Below, piece after piece: positions 17,201 to 25,106 of a stretch of DNA of 64,000 nt. Location of the stretch: contig DFLU01000010.1 in the NCBI GenBank assembly GCA_002375495.1, positions 180,053 through 244,052 of the forward strand. The letters are read 5' to 3'. The notes beneath the pieces were generated by a model. The model worked only from the letters and a program-made list of their open reading frames with translations, ran no database searches and was not told where the DNA came from. This DNA comes from Flavobacteriaceae bacterium UBA3611. GTDB taxonomy: Bacteria; Bacteroidota; Bacteroidia; Flavobacteriales; Flavobacteriaceae. Position 1 is the stretch's first letter. The number at the start of each line of letters is the position of its first letter. Position numbers and translations under genes: made by a program.

Positions 17201-17517
17201 ATAGCCCTACGGAAACGGGACTTATCGTTGTTGCTAATGAAGTAAGTGGTACCTTAAGTATTTTCACCTTAGATAATGATGTATTGGGTGTGGATGACTT
17301 CGAATTTAACGGAACCACCAATTTTAGTATGTATCCTAATCCAACAAGCGGGACGGTATTCCTGAGCAAAATAGACGTATATACTGTGTATGATATTTCT
17401 GGTAGAGTGGTTCTTCCAGCCATGCATACAAAAACGCTGCAACTTCAGAATGTGTCAGCAGGTATATACTTAGTTTCTAATGAAGAAGGAGTAACCAAAA
17501 GACTCATCATCAAGTAG
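14239..17517 (+). CDS. choice-of-anchor I family protein with duplicated N-terminal domain, Calx-beta domain and T9SS sorting signal
   Basis: 1092 aa secreted protein. Signal peptide MKKFTLLAVLFVITTAISQ. Two near-identical domains follow (about residues 30-211 and 212-393), each with EIFSGQEG, DWFEITN, DGTTADIIQGI, YPDTAANDGQSYD and SPGNVP; they resemble lamin-tail-type domains. Next a Calx-beta domain (about 395-510), then the choice-of-anchor I beta-propeller-like domain (about 515-1010; LEPEYITVSADSQTAYVTLQENNA, IVTANEGDAREY). The last 76 residues (NFSMYPNPTSG ... SAGIYLVSNEEGVTKRLIIK) are a T9SS type A sorting domain, so it is predicted to cross the outer membrane by T9SS. Some relatives are phytase- or esterase-like propellers, but activity here is unknown. 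Confidence 0.9.
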   Translation: MKKFTLLAVLFVITTAISQNSKPSITKGAFILEISEIFSGQEGTDLTADWFEITNTGTMAWTSGVDDDLYYDDESADGTTADIIQGITDIQPGEFVIVLVADNTAGEITQFTDVWGPVVNLNGVEIGFTDGAGLGAGGDAVNIWLGDPTATTPIDTATYPDTAANDGQSYDVLLNAFSEVGNTNNAVETIALGGAAGDVPNIASPGNVPSMSTLVVTEIFSGQEGADLTEDWFEITNQGAAAWVSGVDGDLFYDDDSADGTTADIIQGISEIQPGASVIVLITDNTANEVDEFTTIWSPVVDLTNIQIGFADGSGLGGGGDAVTLWMGDPTTTSPISSESYPDTAANDGQSYDSDLGEFSVVGNANNAVQTIALGGDASDVPNIGSPGNVPAAVAPEVEFESTFMSVSENGGTLTLSVTISEAPTTVVSVDISVVAGGSAVEGTDFTFAGTQTITFPAGNSAAQELTIPIINNTDDGSDLFFVLQLENENGVTIAANHTFSAYILDDDTLVPSANTAALDMNFLTSFTVDATGTAEIVAYDPESEQLFVTNADKVEVLDFSDPSNITSLATVALPPGTAGVQSIAVKNGMVAAAVAADPATSNGFVLFSDASGANQSLVIVGSLPDMLTFSPDGNFLLVANEGQPSDDYTIDPEGSISIIDVSGGLGAISQANVTTLGFNDFDSQQAALITAGVRIFGPGASVSQDLEPEYITVSADSQTAYVTLQENNAYAVVDIANLEIVDVIPFGLKDHSLPQNTLDTSDETDFIFDATWPVKGLYMPDAISFYAVNGTDYIVTANEGDAREYSAYEEERKLGDSDYILDTTVFPNADILKLDTNLGDIALTSASGDTDGDGDFDEIHVFGGRSFSIFEASTGTLVYDSANDFEVITANDPTYGDIFNASNSNNSFKNRSDNKGPEPEGVLVQEINGEFYAFILLERIGGVMVYNVTDPAAPVFLQYLNSRDAIPGGTEMGDLGPEGLIYVPAVDSPTETGLIVVANEVSGTLSIFTLDNDVLGVDDFEFNGTTNFSMYPNPTSGTVFLSKIDVYTVYDISGRVVLPAMHTKTLQLQNVSAGIYLVSNEEGVTKRLIIK
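14326..14871 (+). repeat. internal tandem duplication, unit A (546 bp)
   Basis: First copy of a 182-codon unit in the T9SS protein. Matching landmarks are exactly 546 bp apart in the two copies: GAAATTTTCTC at 14344 and 14890, GGAAATGTGCCT at 14854 and 15400. Boundaries are approximate. Confidence 0.8.
14872..15417 (+). repeat. internal tandem duplication, unit B (546 bp)
   Basis: Second copy. The protein sequences are closely similar while many third codon positions differ, so the duplication is not recent or the copies are held under selection. Confidence 0.8.
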
Positions 17518-17545
17518 TACTCTTTTCTGAACTTATAAACGAAGG

Positions 17546-17577
17546 AAGCCATCTCTAGTAGGTGGCTTTTCTTTTTT
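17546..17577 (+). terminator. rho-independent terminator after T9SS protein
   Basis: AAGCCATCT, loop CTAGT, AGGTGGCTT, then a T-rich run. The stem has one G-T pair. Confidence 0.85.
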
Positions 17578-17581
17578 AATG

Positions 17582-17589
17582 TATTTTTG
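17582..17589 (+). promoter_or_regulatory. -7 box for the menA operon
   Basis: TATTTTTG matches TAnnTTTG and lies just after the terminator of the previous gene, 23 nt before the menA ATG. Confidence 0.6.
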
Positions 17590-17612
17590 ACTGCTCAAAC
17601 AACCTCATATTT

Positions 17613-18518
17613 ATGAATAAAGTTTTGGCTTGGATTTCAGCTGCTAGATTGCGTACACTTCCTCTTTCTATTTCAGGAATTTTAGTGGCTAGTGCAGCTG
17701 CTTATCAAGAGGGAGCGTTTACCGTCACGATTATGGTTCTTGCCCTTTTAACAACTTTAGGATTTCAAGTGCTCTCTAATTTTGCAAACGATTATGGCGA
17801 CGGTGTGAAAGGCACCGATAATGCAGATAGGGTAGGACCCGCTAGAGCCATGCAAAGCGGTTTGCTAACTGCCAAGGAGTTGAAATACGGTATGATTGTC
17901 ACTACAATATTTACGCTCTTTTTAGCAAGTTTGCTCATTTTTGTTGCCTTCGGAAACGAGAACTTCATACTTTCTGTAGTGTTTTTTAACCTAGGGATAG
18001 CTGCCATCGTAGCGGCTATAACCTATACGGTAGGTAAACGAGCCTACGGATACCGCGCTATGGGCGACCTTTTTGTTTTTATTTTTTTCGGTCTCGTAGG
18101 AGTGGTAGGTTGCTACTATTTGTATACCCAATCTTTTTCAAACTACATCGTCTTGCCCGCAATCACTATCGGACTCCTGAGTGCTGCTGTTTTAAATCTG
18201 AACAACATGCGCGACCGGCTGGCAGATGAACGGGTACAAAAAAATACGTTGGCCGTGGTGTTAGGCGAAAAACCCGTAAAATTATACCATGCGCTTCTCA
18301 TTGTAATAGCATTTTTGTCTGCTGCTTTGTATTTCTATCTCACTTCCAAAACATGGCTGCTATGCATTCCATTGCTTGCTTTTGTGCCTTTATTCTTAAA
18401 TGTTTGGATTGTTTTTAAGAATAAAGCCCCAGCACTCTTAGACCCAGAGTTAAAAAAGGTTGCATTGAGCACATTCTTGTTCTCGTTGCTATTACTTCTC
18501 ACGGAGATTTTCTTTTGA
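17613..18518 (+). CDS. menA: 1,4-dihydroxy-2-naphthoate octaprenyltransferase MenA
   Basis: 301 aa UbiA-type membrane prenyltransferase; joins a polyprenyl diphosphate to 1,4-dihydroxy-2-naphthoate to make demethylmenaquinone. The first Asp-rich motif is NDYGDGVKGTDN with DRVGPARAMQSG after it, specific to MenA; the second is in LNLNNMRDRLADERVQKNTLAV. About nine hydrophobic segments. First gene of a plus-strand run with menC and menE. Confidence 0.95.
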   Translation: MNKVLAWISAARLRTLPLSISGILVASAAAYQEGAFTVTIMVLALLTTLGFQVLSNFANDYGDGVKGTDNADRVGPARAMQSGLLTAKELKYGMIVTTIFTLFLASLLIFVAFGNENFILSVVFFNLGIAAIVAAITYTVGKRAYGYRAMGDLFVFIFFGLVGVVGCYYLYTQSFSNYIVLPAITIGLLSAAVLNLNNMRDRLADERVQKNTLAVVLGEKPVKLYHALLIVIAFLSAALYFYLTSKTWLLCIPLLAFVPLFLNVWIVFKNKAPALLDPELKKVALSTFLFSLLLLLTEIFF

Positions 18519-18622
18519 AGAAATTAGCCGTAAATCATTTTTTCAAATCGTACTTCAAACTTTTGGAACTATTTTAACAGATTTGAAAAATTTGTCCCTT
18601 ATTTTTAGAGAAAACGAAACCT

Positions 18623-19303
18623 ATGAACATTACATTTTACGGACAAAACAGTCTTTCTATCGAAATTGGCGGTCAACATATTATTGTTGATCCTTTTATC
18701 ACAGGAAACGACCTTTCAAAAGACAAGGTAGATATCATGTCGCTAAAAGCCGACTATATTCTATTAACCCATGCCCACCAAGATCATATTTTAGACGCAG
18801 AGGCTATTGCAAAAAACACAGGTGCTACTATCGTGAGCAACTATGAAATTGCAAATCATTATGAAGAAAAAGGCTTTGATGTACACCCCATGAACCACGG
18901 GGGTAGCTGGGATTTTGAGTTTGGAAAGGTAAAATATGTAAATGCCATACACACCAGCTCATTTCCTGATGGTAGTTACGGCGGACAGCCCGGCGGATTT
19001 GTAATTGAAGGCGAACACAAAACCATTTACATCGCAGGAGATACAGCTTTAACTATGGATATGAAATTGATCCCGATGAGTGCTACATTAGACCTGGCAA
19101 TCTTACCTATTGGCGATAACTTTACCATGGGGATAGACGATGCAATCATTGCGAGTAATTTTGTGGAATGCGATAAAATTTTGGGAGTACATTACGATAC
19201 CTTCGGCTATATTGAAATAGATCACGACGAAGCCAAGCGGAAATTTTACGAAGCAGGAAAAGACCTGATGTTACTCGACATTGGCGAATCGATTTCGTTA
19301 TAA
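18623..19303 (+). CDS. metal-dependent hydrolase, UPF0173 (beta-lactamase fold)
   Basis: 226 aa. Metallo-beta-lactamase fold with LLTHAHQDHILD (HxHxDH motif), a later NAIHTSSFPDG and IYIAGDTALTMDM. It matches the UPF0173/YtkL family: single-domain hydrolases, often annotated only as metal-dependent hydrolases. It lies between menA and menC in a position that I recall is conserved in Flavobacteriaceae, so a link to menaquinone metabolism, such as a thioesterase role, is possible but unproven. Confidence 0.88.
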   Translation: MNITFYGQNSLSIEIGGQHIIVDPFITGNDLSKDKVDIMSLKADYILLTHAHQDHILDAEAIAKNTGATIVSNYEIANHYEEKGFDVHPMNHGGSWDFEFGKVKYVNAIHTSSFPDGSYGGQPGGFVIEGEHKTIYIAGDTALTMDMKLIPMSATLDLAILPIGDNFTMGIDDAIIASNFVECDKILGVHYDTFGYIEIDHDEAKRKFYEAGKDLMLLDIGESISL

Positions 19304-19357
19304 ATCGGTATTTAAAAGCACCTTTTCGGTTTCCAAATTTGTATTTTCGTGGTTCAA

Positions 19358-20407
19358 ATGAAAGCAACATTCCAAAAGTATACGCTTCAATTTAAAAAAC
19401 CAGCAGGCACTTCGCGTGGCACCTTGCAAACCAAAGAAACTTGGTTCTTAACCATTGTAGACGGCAACCGATGGGGTATAGGCGAATGCGGTATGTTTCG
19501 TGGTTTGAGCGCCGATGATGTTCCTGATTTTGAACAGAAACTGCAATGGACCTGCGAGCATATCTCGAAGGGTGAACAGGCGCTGTACGATGCGCTGTCT
19601 GCTTATCCAGCCATACAAATAGGTGTTGAGACTGCGTTTAAATCGTTAGCAGCATTAAATCCTTTCCAAATTTTTTCTTCTGAATTTTCACTCGGTAACC
19701 AAAGCATACCCATCAATGGTTTAGTTTGGATGGGCGATCGTGATTTTATGAAACAGCAGATTTCAGAAAAATTGAAAGCCGGTTTCAAATGTATCAAGAT
19801 GAAGATTGGTGCAATCGATTTTGACAAAGAATTGGCGTTGCTGAAAATGATTCGTGAACTGTACTCGCCGTCTGAAATTGAACTACGCGTAGACGCAAAC
19901 GGTGCGTTTTCGCCTTCCGAAGCATTAGAAAAACTGAAAATTCTTTCCGATTTACAAATCCATTCCATAGAGCAACCTATTCAACAAGGGCAATGGCAAG
20001 AAATGGCTCGCCTCTGCGAGGAGAGTCCGCTACCCATTGCTTTAGACGAAGAGCTCATTGGGGTGACGCTTTCCGAAGAAAAAGAAGAACTTTTGCAAAC
20101 CATTCAACCACAATACATCATTTTGAAACCAACGTTGGTAGGCGGATTCAGAAGTTGTGACGAATGGATTCGCTTGTCTGAATCGCAAGGAGCAGGTTGG
20201 TGGATTACCTCGGCCCTCGAAAGTAATATTGGCTTAAATGCGATTGCACAATACACAGCAAAACAGAAAAATAAATTGCCACAAGGGCTTGGAACGGGAA
20301 GTTTGTATACCAATAATATTCCCGCCCCCTTGCAGGTTATCGATGGAACCCTTCACTACAACAAAAAACGAAATTGGGATGTAAGCGTATTAAACAAAGT
20401 TTTGTAA
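19358..20407 (+). CDS. menC: o-succinylbenzoate synthase MenC
   Basis: 349 aa enolase-superfamily enzyme; dehydrates SHCHC to o-succinylbenzoate. Barrel motifs: KMKIG (catalytic Lys pair), RVDANGAF, IEQPIQ, LDEELI and ILKPTL. Start at ATG 19358; GTG 19349 is in frame but overlaps a TATTTTCG box (19342-19349). It precedes the CPBP gene and menE. Confidence 0.93.
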   Translation: MKATFQKYTLQFKKPAGTSRGTLQTKETWFLTIVDGNRWGIGECGMFRGLSADDVPDFEQKLQWTCEHISKGEQALYDALSAYPAIQIGVETAFKSLAALNPFQIFSSEFSLGNQSIPINGLVWMGDRDFMKQQISEKLKAGFKCIKMKIGAIDFDKELALLKMIRELYSPSEIELRVDANGAFSPSEALEKLKILSDLQIHSIEQPIQQGQWQEMARLCEESPLPIALDEELIGVTLSEEKEELLQTIQPQYIILKPTLVGGFRSCDEWIRLSESQGAGWWITSALESNIGLNAIAQYTAKQKNKLPQGLGTGSLYTNNIPAPLQVIDGTLHYNKKRNWDVSVLNKVL

Positions 20408-20461
20408 ATTCACCAACATCTCAAAACAACACAGCGAGCTTACTAAAAATCCCCAATTACC

Positions 20462-21418
20462 ATGTACATAAAACAAGCATTCAACTATTTACACGACTGG
20501 TGGCGCTATGCTGTAGGCGTGTTGCTCATCTTTATTGCCACCCAAATAGGTTCATTGCCGTTTGTGGGGGTAGCCTTTTTTAAGGTAATCAGTGAAGGTG
20601 GTTCTGTAGATCAATTGCAAGATGAGCAAAACCTGATGAACATTCTCGACTCAAACCTTACGTTATTTCTAATGTTGCTGGGTTTTGCTGTCGGACTCTT
20701 AGGTTTGTTTTTTGTAGTCAAGTATCTGCACAAGCAACCGTTCCGAACATTGACGACCTCACGTAAAAAAACCGATTGGGGGCGTTTTTGGTTTGGTTTT
20801 TTACTGATAGCGATAGTTACGATTGTATTGACCTTAATCGATTACACCACCAACCCTGACGATTATGTACTACAGTTTGAAATGGTTCCATTCCTGATTT
20901 TAGCTGTTATTTCTATAATCTTAATTCCGTTACAAACCAGTTTTGAAGAATACCTGTTCAGGGGATATCTCATGCAAGGAATTGGCGTATTGGCAAAAAA
21001 TAGATGGCTGCCACTCGTCATTACGTCGGTTATTTTTGGAGGATTACACTTTTTTAATCCTGAGGTTGAAAAATTGGGTCCTGTAATTATGGTGTATTAT
21101 ATAGGAACAGGATTTTTGCTTGGTATCATGACATTGATGGACGAAGGTATGGAGCTGGCATTAGGTTTCCACGCTGGGAATAATTTGGTAGGAGCCTTGT
21201 TGGTTACGGCAGACTGGACCGTGTTTCAGACCAATTCAATATTTAAAGACATTTCTGAACCCACGGCAGGGTTTGATATATTAATTCCGGTACTGGTAAT
21301 GTATCCTATATTCCTAGCCTTGATGGCTTGGCGTTATAAATGGACGGGTTGGGCAGAAAAGCTCTTCGGAAAGGTTACGCCACCACCAGAACCGATAGAA
21401 ACCATAGAAACTCCGTAG
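20462..21418 (+). CDS. CPBP family intramembrane metalloprotease
   Basis: 318 aa, multi-pass membrane protein of the Abi/CAAX type II family. Motif 1 EEYLFRG holds Glu162, Glu163 and Arg167; motif 2 FGGLHFF has His196; a later FHAGNNLVGALL gives the third His region. Substrate unknown. It sits between menC and menE, and the menE start follows 5 nt after its stop. Confidence 0.88.
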   Translation: MYIKQAFNYLHDWWRYAVGVLLIFIATQIGSLPFVGVAFFKVISEGGSVDQLQDEQNLMNILDSNLTLFLMLLGFAVGLLGLFFVVKYLHKQPFRTLTTSRKKTDWGRFWFGFLLIAIVTIVLTLIDYTTNPDDYVLQFEMVPFLILAVISIILIPLQTSFEEYLFRGYLMQGIGVLAKNRWLPLVITSVIFGGLHFFNPEVEKLGPVIMVYYIGTGFLLGIMTLMDEGMELALGFHAGNNLVGALLVTADWTVFQTNSIFKDISEPTAGFDILIPVLVMYPIFLALMAWRYKWTGWAEKLFGKVTPPPEPIETIETP

Positions 21419-21423
21419 CGATC

Positions 21424-22503
21424 TTGACACCAACCTCACTCACATTACATCCTGCGTTTAAGTTGAACGGCCTCGATTTTTCTTCGGCAGAAGAAGTATT
21501 GAATTTTACCGACAACTTGCTGGAAGACGGCAATGAACAAGAAGTGAGTGTGGCCAAATTTATCGAGAAATGGCTTGACTTTACAGAAGAAATTTCAGTA
21601 AAAACGTCTGGATCTACCGGAAAACCAAAATCAATAAAGCTCACCAAACAACAAATGGTGCACAGTGCCAAAGCCACAGGAACCTATTTTAAAACCGGTA
21701 GTGGTACACAAGCACTGCTCTGTATTCCTGCCGATTATATTGCTGGGAAGATGATGGTAGTAAGAGCGATGGTCTTAGGTTGGGATTTGCATGTGGTGCA
21801 GCCTTCTAAAGATGCGCTTGTGGAATATGACAACGACTACGATTTTGTGGCTATGGTGCCATATCAGGTTTCACACTCGCTAGAAGCACTTCCGAAGGTA
21901 AAAAAACTAATTATTGGAGGTGGCGCTGTTTCAAAGGCGCTCGAAGAACAATTGCAACAGCTGCCCACGGAGGCATTTGCTACCTACGGAATGACCGAAA
22001 CCATAACACACATTGCCGTGCGCAGATTAAATGGTCCCGCTAGAAGCGACCAATACACGGCACTTCCCGATGTAAAGTTCACCCAAGACGATCGCGGTTG
22101 CTTGGTGATACATGCTCCTAATATTTCTGAAATGGCTGTGGTAACCAACGATTTGGTAACCTTGCATTCGCCCACATCGTTTTCATGGTTGGGGAGACAA
22201 GATAATGTGATTAATAGCGGAGGGGTTAAAATATTTCCGGAAACCATTGAACATGAGTTGGAAACACAACTGGGGCTGCCATTCATTATTGCTTCTGAAC
22301 CGGATGAAACACTTGGAGAGCGTGTGATTCTTATTTTTGAAGGAGATGGCGACAGCTTGCCTAATTTTAAAGAAGCTTTTCAGCAATTAGAAGCCTACCA
22401 ACGCCCTAAAAAAGTATACCGTTTGTCTAAGTTTCCCTACACCGAAACCGGTAAGATAAAAAGGGGAGGGGTGCTGCAAGTGCTTCGGAACTATAAAAGG
22501 TAG
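21424..22503 (+). CDS. menE: o-succinylbenzoate-CoA ligase (AMP-binding)
   Basis: About 359 aa adenylate-forming enzyme that activates o-succinylbenzoate with CoA. P-loop TSGSTGKPKSIKLT, then TYGMTETITHIAVR, and the C-terminal SWLGRQDNVINSGGVKIFPETIE and TETGKIKR with the catalytic Lys. It is shorter than E. coli MenE, typical for flavobacteria. The likely start is TTG at 21424, 5 nt after the CPBP stop; an ATG at 21340 is in frame but lies inside the CPBP coding region. Confidence 0.9.
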   Translation: MTPTSLTLHPAFKLNGLDFSSAEEVLNFTDNLLEDGNEQEVSVAKFIEKWLDFTEEISVKTSGSTGKPKSIKLTKQQMVHSAKATGTYFKTGSGTQALLCIPADYIAGKMMVVRAMVLGWDLHVVQPSKDALVEYDNDYDFVAMVPYQVSHSLEALPKVKKLIIGGGAVSKALEEQLQQLPTEAFATYGMTETITHIAVRRLNGPARSDQYTALPDVKFTQDDRGCLVIHAPNISEMAVVTNDLVTLHSPTSFSWLGRQDNVINSGGVKIFPETIEHELETQLGLPFIIASEPDETLGERVILIFEGDGDSLPNFKEAFQQLEAYQRPKKVYRLSKFPYTETGKIKRGGVLQVLRNYKR

Positions 22504-22522
22504 CTTTTCCAATAAATACCCT

Positions 22523-22530
22523 TATTTTTG
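22523..22530 (+). promoter_or_regulatory. -7 box of ruvX
   Basis: TATTTTTG ending 9 nt before the ATG at 22540. Predicted leader only about 5 nt. Confidence 0.6.
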
Positions 22531-22539
22531 CAGCCAGAT

Positions 22540-22950
22540 ATGGCACGCATCTTAGCAATAGATTTTGGAACCAAACGAACGGGAATAGCCGTTACAGACG
22601 AGTTGCAGCTCATTGCATCGGGGCTTACCACGGTGGAAACACCAAAGTTGCTGAATTTCCTGAAAGATTATTTTTTGGCTGAAAACGTATCACTTGTGTT
22701 GGTAGGGCAACCTTTGCAGAAAGACGGTACACCTAGCGATGTTGAAGAAGAGATTCAAAAGTTTTTAGAGATTTTTGAAAAAAACTTCCAAGAAATGCCT
22801 GTGAAAAGAGTAGATGAACGATACACTAGTAAGATGGCCTTTCAAACAATGATCGATAGTGGTCTTTCAAAGAAAAAAAGACGAAACAAAGCACTGATTG
22901 ATGAGATTAGTGCCACGATTATTTTACAGGAATATTTATATAATGACTAA
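22540..22950 (+). CDS. ruvX: Holliday junction resolvase RuvX / YqgF
   Basis: 136 aa RNase H-like nuclease implicated in pre-16S rRNA end processing and Holliday junction resolution. It starts MARILAIDFGTKRTGIAV with the first catalytic Asp; VGQPLQKDG and VKRVDERYTSKMA follow, and RRNKALIDEISATIILQ ends it. ATG 22540 is chosen because the frame extension to 22528 overlaps the promoter. The last codons (AAT GAC TAA) lie inside a 7-bp-period repeat tract. Confidence 0.92.
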   Translation: MARILAIDFGTKRTGIAVTDELQLIASGLTTVETPKLLNFLKDYFLAENVSLVLVGQPLQKDGTPSDVEEEIQKFLEIFEKNFQEMPVKRVDERYTSKMAFQTMIDSGLSKKKRRNKALIDEISATIILQEYLYND

Positions 22951-22996
22951 GGAGTAATGACTATAGACCAAAGACCAAAGACTAAAGACTAAAAAT
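22941..22996. repeat. degenerate heptamer tract, eight units
   Basis: Eight consecutive 7-mers: TAATGAC, TAAGGAG, TAATGAC, TATAGAC, CAAAGAC twice, TAAAGAC, TAAAAAT. The first two units contain the end of ruvX, including its TAA stop. Confidence 0.85.
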
Positions 22997-23016
22997 TATA
23001 AATAAAATACTTACTA

Positions 23017-23607
23017 ATGATTTTACCCATTGTTGCATACGGCGACCCTGTTTTAAGAAAAAAGGCAACCGTTATTAACGAGAACTATCCTAAACTAGAT
23101 GCTCTTATCGAGAATATGTTCGATACGATGTACGGCGCAAGGGGTATTGGTTTAGCTGCTCCACAAATCGGCTTGGCCATTCGCGTATTTATCGTAGATG
23201 CGAGTCCGTTTGAAGATGATGAAGATCTCACCGAAGAGGAACAACAACTATGCGCTAACTTTAAAAAAGTGTTTATCAATGCCAAGATCGTAGAAGAAGA
23301 AGGAGACGAATGGGCATTTAATGAAGGTTGTTTGAGTATTCCGAATATTACGGAAGACGTTTTTAGACAGCCCACCATTACGATTGAATACCACGATGAA
23401 GACTTCAACAAGCATACTGAGACGTATGATGGAATTGTAGCACGTATCATTCAGCATGAGTACGATCATATTGAAGGAATTTTGTTCACCGATAAACTTT
23501 CCGTATTAAAAAAGCGTTTGCTGAAAAGTAAGCTCACTAATATTTCAAAAGGAAAAATTGACGTATCGTACCGAATGAAATTTCCGAAAGCTAAAAAGAA
23601 ACGTTAA
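23017..23607 (+). CDS. def: peptide deformylase
   Basis: Removes the N-formyl group from new proteins; Fe/Zn enzyme of 196 aa. All three motifs are present: GIGLAAPQ (residues 43-50), EGCLSIP with Cys105, and QHEYDHIEG with His147, Glu148 and His151. An acidic insertion, DDEDLTEEEQQ (about 67-77), is as in Bacteroidota enzymes. Third gene of the ruvX-def-DUF5606-mazG run. Confidence 0.96.
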   Translation: MILPIVAYGDPVLRKKATVINENYPKLDALIENMFDTMYGARGIGLAAPQIGLAIRVFIVDASPFEDDEDLTEEEQQLCANFKKVFINAKIVEEEGDEWAFNEGCLSIPNITEDVFRQPTITIEYHDEDFNKHTETYDGIVARIIQHEYDHIEGILFTDKLSVLKKRLLKSKLTNISKGKIDVSYRMKFPKAKKKR

Positions 23608-23699
23608 GGTGCTTGCAAGAAAGCACCAAAGCCTACATCTTTGCAGCCTTAATTTATTGAAACACACAAAAGAATAAACATAATAACCGCATATTTTTT

Positions 23700-24113
23700 A
23701 TGAGTTTAGAGAAAATTCTTTCCATTTCAGGAAAACCAGGTCTATATCAATTGAAAACCCAAACCCGTAGCGGATTCGTAGCCGAATCGCTTCTAGATGG
23801 TCGTAAAATTAGCGTTGGCGCTAGAGACAATGTTAGTTTGTTGAGCGAAATAGCCATCTATACGTTGACCGAAGAGGTTCCTTTGCGTGAAATTTTCAGT
23901 AAAATTGCTGAAAAAGAAAACGGAGGTCCTACTATAAACCACAAAGTGCCAAAGGTAGAGTTAGAAGAATTTTTCTTTGAAGTGCTGCCAGATTACGATG
24001 AAGACCGTGTATACCCAAGCGATATCAAAAAGGTAGTGCAATGGTATAACCTACTGCAGAAAAACGGAATCACAGATTTTTCTGAAAGCAACGACACGTC
24101 TGAAGAAGAATAA
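23700..24113 (+). CDS. DUF5606 domain-containing protein
   Basis: 137 aa, a family I know from Bacteroidota. It opens MSLEKILSISGKPGLYQLKTQTRSGF and has RKISVGARDNVSLLSEIAIYT; the C-terminus is acidic. No signal peptide or membrane segment, so cytoplasmic. Function unknown. Gene order def-DUF5606-mazG is seen here. Confidence 0.84.
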   Translation: MSLEKILSISGKPGLYQLKTQTRSGFVAESLLDGRKISVGARDNVSLLSEIAIYTLTEEVPLREIFSKIAEKENGGPTINHKVPKVELEEFFFEVLPDYDEDRVYPSDIKKVVQWYNLLQKNGITDFSESNDTSEEE

Positions 24114-24175
24114 GGAACGTGGATAACGCGCTGATAACTTAAATTCATTTGTTGCCCCGGTAGCAGATGAATTTT

Positions 24176-24183
24176 TATTTTTA
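24176..24183 (+). promoter_or_regulatory. possible -7 box of mazG, 6 nt before ATG
   Basis: TATTTTTA followed by CGGTAT and the ATG at 24190; one mismatch to TAnnTTTG. It would give a nearly leaderless mRNA. Confidence 0.4.
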
Positions 24184-24189
24184 CGGTAT

Positions 24190-24963
24190 ATGAATTCTAG
24201 AGAAAAGCAATTAGCCGCATACGACCGTTTACTCACAATCATGGATGAGCTGCGGGAACAATGCCCATGGGACAAAAAACAGACCATGCAGACGTTGCGA
24301 CACCTCACTATTGAAGAAACCTACGAACTGGGCGACGCTATTCTTGAGAACGACCTTACCGAAGTTAAAAAAGAATTGGGCGATTTGTTATTGCACATTG
24401 TTTTCTACGCTAAAATAGGAAGTGAAACCAACCATTTTGACATGGCCGATGTAGCCAACGAGATTTGCGACAAACTGATTTCGCGCCATCCACATATTTA
24501 CGGCGATGTTAAGGTGGCAGACGAAGAAGAAGTAAAGCAAAACTGGGAAAACTTAAAGCTAAAAGAAGGCAAAACGAGCGTATTAGAAGGCGTTCCAAAA
24601 TCGTTACCCGCATTGGTAAAAGCGAATCGAATACAAGATAAAGTAGCTGGTGTAGGATTCGATTGGGAAGAACCACAACAGGTTTTTGAAAAACTGCAAG
24701 AAGAGTTAGAAGAACTGCAACACGAAGTAAATGCTGATAATACCGAGAAAATAGAACAAGAATTTGGTGACGTTTTGTTTTCGATGATCAATTATGCACG
24801 GTTTCTAAAGGTAGACCCTGAAAATGCGTTAGAACGCACTAACAAGAAATTTATAAAACGCTTTCAGTATTTAGAGGCAAAGGCAAAACAACAGGGCAAA
24901 GCTCTAAAAGATATGACCCTTGCTGAAATGGACGTGTATTGGAACGAAGCCAAACAAATGTAA
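24190..24963 (+). CDS. mazG: nucleoside triphosphate pyrophosphohydrolase MazG
   Basis: 257 aa all-alpha NTP pyrophosphohydrolase; hydrolyses NTPs to NMP and PPi and clears abnormal nucleotides. Two MazG repeats: the N-terminal one has CPWDKKQTMQTLRHLTIEETYEL and KKELGDLLLHIVFYAK; the C-terminal one has LQEELEELQHEV and EFGDVLFSMINYAR (EExxE plus D metal ligands). Confidence 0.93.
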   Translation: MNSREKQLAAYDRLLTIMDELREQCPWDKKQTMQTLRHLTIEETYELGDAILENDLTEVKKELGDLLLHIVFYAKIGSETNHFDMADVANEICDKLISRHPHIYGDVKVADEEEVKQNWENLKLKEGKTSVLEGVPKSLPALVKANRIQDKVAGVGFDWEEPQQVFEKLQEELEELQHEVNADNTEKIEQEFGDVLFSMINYARFLKVDPENALERTNKKFIKRFQYLEAKAKQQGKALKDMTLAEMDVYWNEAKQM

Positions 24964-25006
24964 TTTAGGTTGCTGGCCTCGAACAAACGAAGTTTGGGCG
25001 GGATGG

Positions 25007-25048
25007 TTTTCGGTTGTCAGTTTTCGATTGTCAGTTGATGATTGAAGA
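25007..25048. repeat. degenerate heptamer tract, six units
   Basis: TTTTCGG, TTGTCAG, TTTTCGA, TTGTCAG, TTGATGA, TTGAAGA. Lies between mazG and the convergent methyltransferase gene. Confidence 0.75.
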
Positions 25049-25106
25049 AACAACCTGACACAGATTGAGTGTTTATTTTTAATTCTATTTTGAATTCTTT
25101 CACTGC

